The notes under the pieces: generated by a model
Told to the model about the DNA's origin: nothing
Databases searched by the model: none
Seen by the model: only the letters and a program-made list of their open reading frames with translations
Shown here: piece after piece, positions 14,461-16,737 of the stretch
Position numbering within the stretch: the first letter of the stretch is position 1
Layout of the letters: each line of letters begins with the position of its first letter
DNA from: Cytophagaceae bacterium
Lineage (GTDB): Bacteria > Bacteroidota > Bacteroidia > Cytophagales > Spirosomataceae
DNA length: 16,737 nt
Assembly (NCBI GenBank): GCA_947471105.1
Contig: CANIYB010000014.1
Span: 1-16,737, forward strand
Direction of reading: 5' to 3'
Program-made: the position numbers and the translations under genes

Positions 14461-16056
14461 ATGGAAGAAAAACCTATCAAGAAAGTAAAAACAGTCGCGG
14501 AAGAATTGCCTACTAATGATCGTCCTAAGCGTCAAAGAATTCAAAAATCTACGGAAGAACCTGCTTTAGCTCCGATGCCTAGCTCAACTATTGAGCCCGA
14601 AATGAGTGTTTCAGATGTGGCTCCAGAAGTTGGAGAAATTAAATCTGAGCCAACATCAGAAGTAAAACCAGCCAGAACTTCAAAGAATTTTCGTCCTCGC
14701 CAAGAGCGCCAACAACCCGAAGCGGAAGAGGCTCCCATTGAATACGATGCGATTTCTCCTAATGAAGATGAGGTAGTTGATACATCATTTATCACAAATA
14801 ATGACAATGTGGTGGATTCCAAGGTTTCCCCTACCGATGCGCCTGTTGACTTAGATAAATTACCCAAAGAAGAAACTCAAGCTCAAAACCCACAGCAGTT
14901 TAAGCCTCGTTCAAACTACAATCAGATCATTAAAGAGTTAGATGGTTTGATCGACAATGAAGGCGTGTTGGAAATCATGCAAGAGGGTGGTTATGGCTTT
15001 ATGCGTTCTTCCGATTATAATTATTTAGCTTCTCCTGATGATATTTATGTTTCTCCCTCTCAAATCAAAATGTTTGGTTTGAAGACTGGCGATACTATTT
15101 TAGGAAAAATTCGCCCACCCAAAGAAGGCGAAAAATACTTTGCCTTATTGAAAGTAGAATCCGTGAATGGAAAGACGACGGATGAAATTCGTGATCGCAT
15201 CAACTTTGAATATCTGACACCACTTTTTCCTGAGGAGAAATTAAATCTTTCAACGACGGCAGATAATTATTCAACTCGAATTTTAGATTTATTTGCGCCG
15301 ATAGGCAAGGGCCAGCGTGGAATGATCGTTGCGCAGCCCAAAACGGGTAAAACGGTTTTATTGAAAGATATCGCCAATGCCATTTCGCGTAATCATCCAG
15401 AGGTATATTTGATCATTTTATTGATCGATGAACGCCCGGAAGAGGTAACGGATATGCAACGTTCGGTGCGTGCGGAAGTGATTTCGTCGACCTTCGATGA
15501 ACAAGCCGAACGTCACGTGAAAGTGGCCAGCATCGTATTGGAAAAAGCAAAACGTATGGTGGAATGTGGTCATGATGTGGTGATTTTATTGGATTCCATT
15601 ACGCGTTTGGCCCGTGCCTACAATACAGTTGTCCCTTCATCAGGTAAGATTTTATCCGGGGGTGTGGATGCGAATGCATTACATAAACCAAAACGTTTCT
15701 TCGGAGCGGCGCGGAATGTGGAAAACGGAGGTTCGTTGACCATCATCGCCACGGCCTTAACGGAGACGGGAAGCAAGATGGATGAGGTGATTTTTGAAGA
15801 ATTTAAGGGAACGGGTAATATGGAATTGCAGTTGGATCGTAAACTGTCCAACCGCCGTGTCTACCCGGCCATCGACATCACCGCATCCGGAACACGTCGC
15901 GAAGATCTATTGATGGATCCAGCGGTACTCCAACGCGTGTGGATTTTGCGCAAGCACATGTCTGATATGAATTCTGTGGAGGCCATGGAATTTTTACAGC
16001 AACAGATGAAGGGAACAAGAACGAACGAAGAGTTCCTTGTTTCGATGAATCGATAA
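14461..16056 (+). CDS. rho: transcription termination factor Rho
   Basis: The protein has 531 residues. Rho is a hexameric RNA helicase that ends transcription. Residues 1-160 are low-complexity, rich in Pro, Glu, Ser and Lys, and probably disordered. The RNA-binding cold-shock-like domain spans about 165-240 (GVLEIMQEGGYGF; DDIYVSPSQIKMFGL; IRPPKEGEKYFALLKV). The RecA-type motor follows: Walker A AQPKTGKT (291-298), catalytic Glu in DERPEEV (323-329), Walker B VVILLDS (373-379), Q-loop PSSGKILSGGVDANALHKP (392-410) and R-loop KGTGNMEL (449-456). The N-terminal Rho_N helix bundle usual in Rho is not seen. Stop codons in frame upstream fix the start at 14461. A terminator hairpin lies downstream at 16106-16135. 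Confidence 0.97.
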   Translation: MEEKPIKKVKTVAEELPTNDRPKRQRIQKSTEEPALAPMPSSTIEPEMSVSDVAPEVGEIKSEPTSEVKPARTSKNFRPRQERQQPEAEEAPIEYDAISPNEDEVVDTSFITNNDNVVDSKVSPTDAPVDLDKLPKEETQAQNPQQFKPRSNYNQIIKELDGLIDNEGVLEIMQEGGYGFMRSSDYNYLASPDDIYVSPSQIKMFGLKTGDTILGKIRPPKEGEKYFALLKVESVNGKTTDEIRDRINFEYLTPLFPEEKLNLSTTADNYSTRILDLFAPIGKGQRGMIVAQPKTGKTVLLKDIANAISRNHPEVYLIILLIDERPEEVTDMQRSVRAEVISSTFDEQAERHVKVASIVLEKAKRMVECGHDVVILLDSITRLARAYNTVVPSSGKILSGGVDANALHKPKRFFGAARNVENGGSLTIIATALTETGSKMDEVIFEEFKGTGNMELQLDRKLSNRRVYPAIDITASGTRREDLLMDPAVLQRVWILRKHMSDMNSVEAMEFLQQQMKGTRTNEEFLVSMNR

Positions 16057-16062
16057 AATAAA

Positions 16063-16090
16063 AAAGTCTTTGAAAGGATTCAAAGACTTT
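16063..16090 (-). terminator. intrinsic terminator for the thiolase gene (minus strand)
   Basis: AAAGTCTTTGAA (16063-16074) pairs perfectly with TTCAAAGACTTT (16079-16090) around an AGGA loop. An A-rich stretch to the left (from 16054) becomes a U-rich tail on the minus-strand transcript, so the hairpin is oriented to end thiolase transcription just before it reaches the rho stop. As a plus-strand element its T-run is weak. Confidence 0.8.
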
Positions 16091-16105
16091 GTACTTCTTA
16101 TTATG

Positions 16106-16135
16106 AATAGACGTCAACTTGACGTCTATTTTTTT
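16106..16135 (+). terminator. intrinsic terminator of rho
   Basis: AATAGACGTCAA (16106-16117) and TTGACGTCTATT (16119-16130) are perfect 12-bp arms around a single C. In RNA the innermost pairs open to form the loop. Seven T follow (16129-16135) and touch the stop codon of the convergent thiolase gene. It sits 49 bases after the rho stop. Confidence 0.85.
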
Positions 16136-16737
16136 AGAGCAACTCGTAAATACCAGCCACTCCTTGGCCACCCCCTACACAAGCGGTCACCATGCCGTAT
16201 TTTTTGTTACGCCTACGAAGTTCATGGAACAATTGGATGGATAATTTCGCACCCGAACATCCCAGCGGATGCCCTAGCGCGATCGCCCCACCATTCACAT
16301 TCACCTTTTCTTGATCGATCCCTAAGGTCTTAATGACGGCCAAGGATTGTGCTGCAAAAGCCTCATTCAATTCAATCAAATCAATATCCTCCAATTGTAA
16401 TCCTGCTTTTTTCAAGGCGATTGGAATCGCTTCCACTGGCCCGATACCCATAAGGCTCGGTTCCACACCCGCCGCCGCATAACTGAGCATTTTGGCAATG
16501 GGCTTCAACTTATACTGTTCTACAAATTTTTCTGAAACCACAAGGACAAAGGCCGCGCCATCCGAAGTTTGGGAAGCATTTCCTGCCGTTACCGAACCGC
16601 CCATGGCAAAAACCGGCTTTAATTTCCCTAAGGCCTCTAACGTGGTATCTGCCCGTGGACCTTCGTCCTGGGAAACCACCCATTCACGCGTTTTTTTCGT
16701 GCCTGATTTGGCATCGAAATAATTCTCAGATACCTTG
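16134..16737 (-). CDS. acetyl-CoA C-acyltransferase (thiolase), C-terminal half, partial at right edge
   Basis: About 200 codons are open to the right edge and end at TAA (16134-16136). No start is needed inside the window, because the frame runs from the first available codon (KVSENYFDAKSG) onward. Thiolases split 3-ketoacyl-CoA or join two acyl-CoAs. The visible half has GGSVTAGNASQTSDGAA, ELNEAFAAQSLAV, signature 2 NVNGGAIALGHPLGCSGA with the catalytic His, and the C-terminal CVGGGQGVAGIYELL with the acid/base Cys 15 residues from the end. The nucleophilic Cys near residue 90 is outside the window. It could be a beta-oxidation FadA-type enzyme or a biosynthetic acetyl-CoA acetyltransferase. 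The sequence resembles Bacteroidota FadA-like proteins, but the choice needs the missing half and neighbours. It converges on rho across two terminators. Confidence 0.92.
   Translation of the reverse strand, partial: KVSENYFDAKSGTKKTREWVVSQDEGPRADTTLEALGKLKPVFAMGGSVTAGNASQTSDGAAFVLVVSEKFVEQYKLKPIAKMLSYAAAGVEPSLMGIGPVEAIPIALKKAGLQLEDIDLIELNEAFAAQSLAVIKTLGIDQEKVNVNGGAIALGHPLGCSGAKLSIQLFHELRRRNKKYGMVTACVGGGQGVAGIYELL

Noticed and set aside
14294..14488. 64-codon open frame in the rho leader, running 28 bases into rho
   Set aside because: It starts with GTG almost at the predicted transcription start and has a His/Phe/Asn-rich composition typical of AT-rich noncoding DNA. It also overlaps rho in another frame and does not resemble a Rho_N domain. 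A leader peptide cannot be excluded but is not supported.
1..16737. Mobile elements, CRISPR arrays, tRNA or rRNA genes, prophage or defence systems
   Set aside because: I saw no transposase or integrase motifs, no regularly spaced repeats, no cloverleaf-like sequence in the spacers and no toxin or restriction genes; almost all the DNA is taken up by conserved housekeeping genes.

Overview
This looks like an ordinary chromosomal stretch from a member of the Bacteroidota, probably Cytophagales. The inference rests on AT-rich DNA, few Shine-Dalgarno sequences, promoter candidates of the TTG / TAnnTTTG type, a Rho factor with a long disordered N-terminal region, a long PurF-like amidotransferase, and the protein families present. 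The genus cannot be fixed from the sequence alone. I see no prophage, insertion sequence, CRISPR array, tRNA or rRNA, and no clear novel multi-gene system. The points of interest are divergent versions of known proteins and regulatory structures between genes.

Layout. The left edge (1-202) is the 3' end of an unrecognised gene on the + strand. It abuts a minus-strand block (203-6557) read in the order uvrA (UvrABC nucleotide excision repair), nuoN (a membrane subunit of respiratory complex I) and a PurF-like glutamine amidotransferase/phosphoribosyltransferase. uvrA and nuoN are almost contiguous, while the PurF-like gene has a promoter candidate of its own. A divergent spacer with two dyads (6558-6712) separates uvrA from a small outer-membrane-type beta-barrel protein. 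Next come nrdB (class I ribonucleotide reductase small subunit), with a palindrome upstream and a strong terminator downstream, and a convergent HupE/UreJ-family membrane protein (8435-9016).

The middle-right part holds a GMC-family flavin oxidoreductase and a secreted SnoaL/DUF4440-like protein on the + strand. The second overlaps tail to tail with a compact minus-strand biotin operon, bioF-bioD-bioA, whose adjacent genes overlap. BioF makes 8-amino-7-oxononanoate (KAPA), BioA converts it to diaminopelargonate (DAPA), and BioD closes the ureido ring to give dethiobiotin. bioB, bioC and bioH are not in the window.

A 314-base divergent spacer with a good rho promoter candidate separates bioF from rho. 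Rho is followed by two back-to-back hairpins, each placed to terminate one of two convergent genes. The right edge is the C-terminal half of a thiolase whose start lies outside the window.

The genes are mostly independent housekeeping functions; the only true pathway unit is the biotin operon. Residue counts and motifs were read by eye, and no database search or structure prediction was possible.
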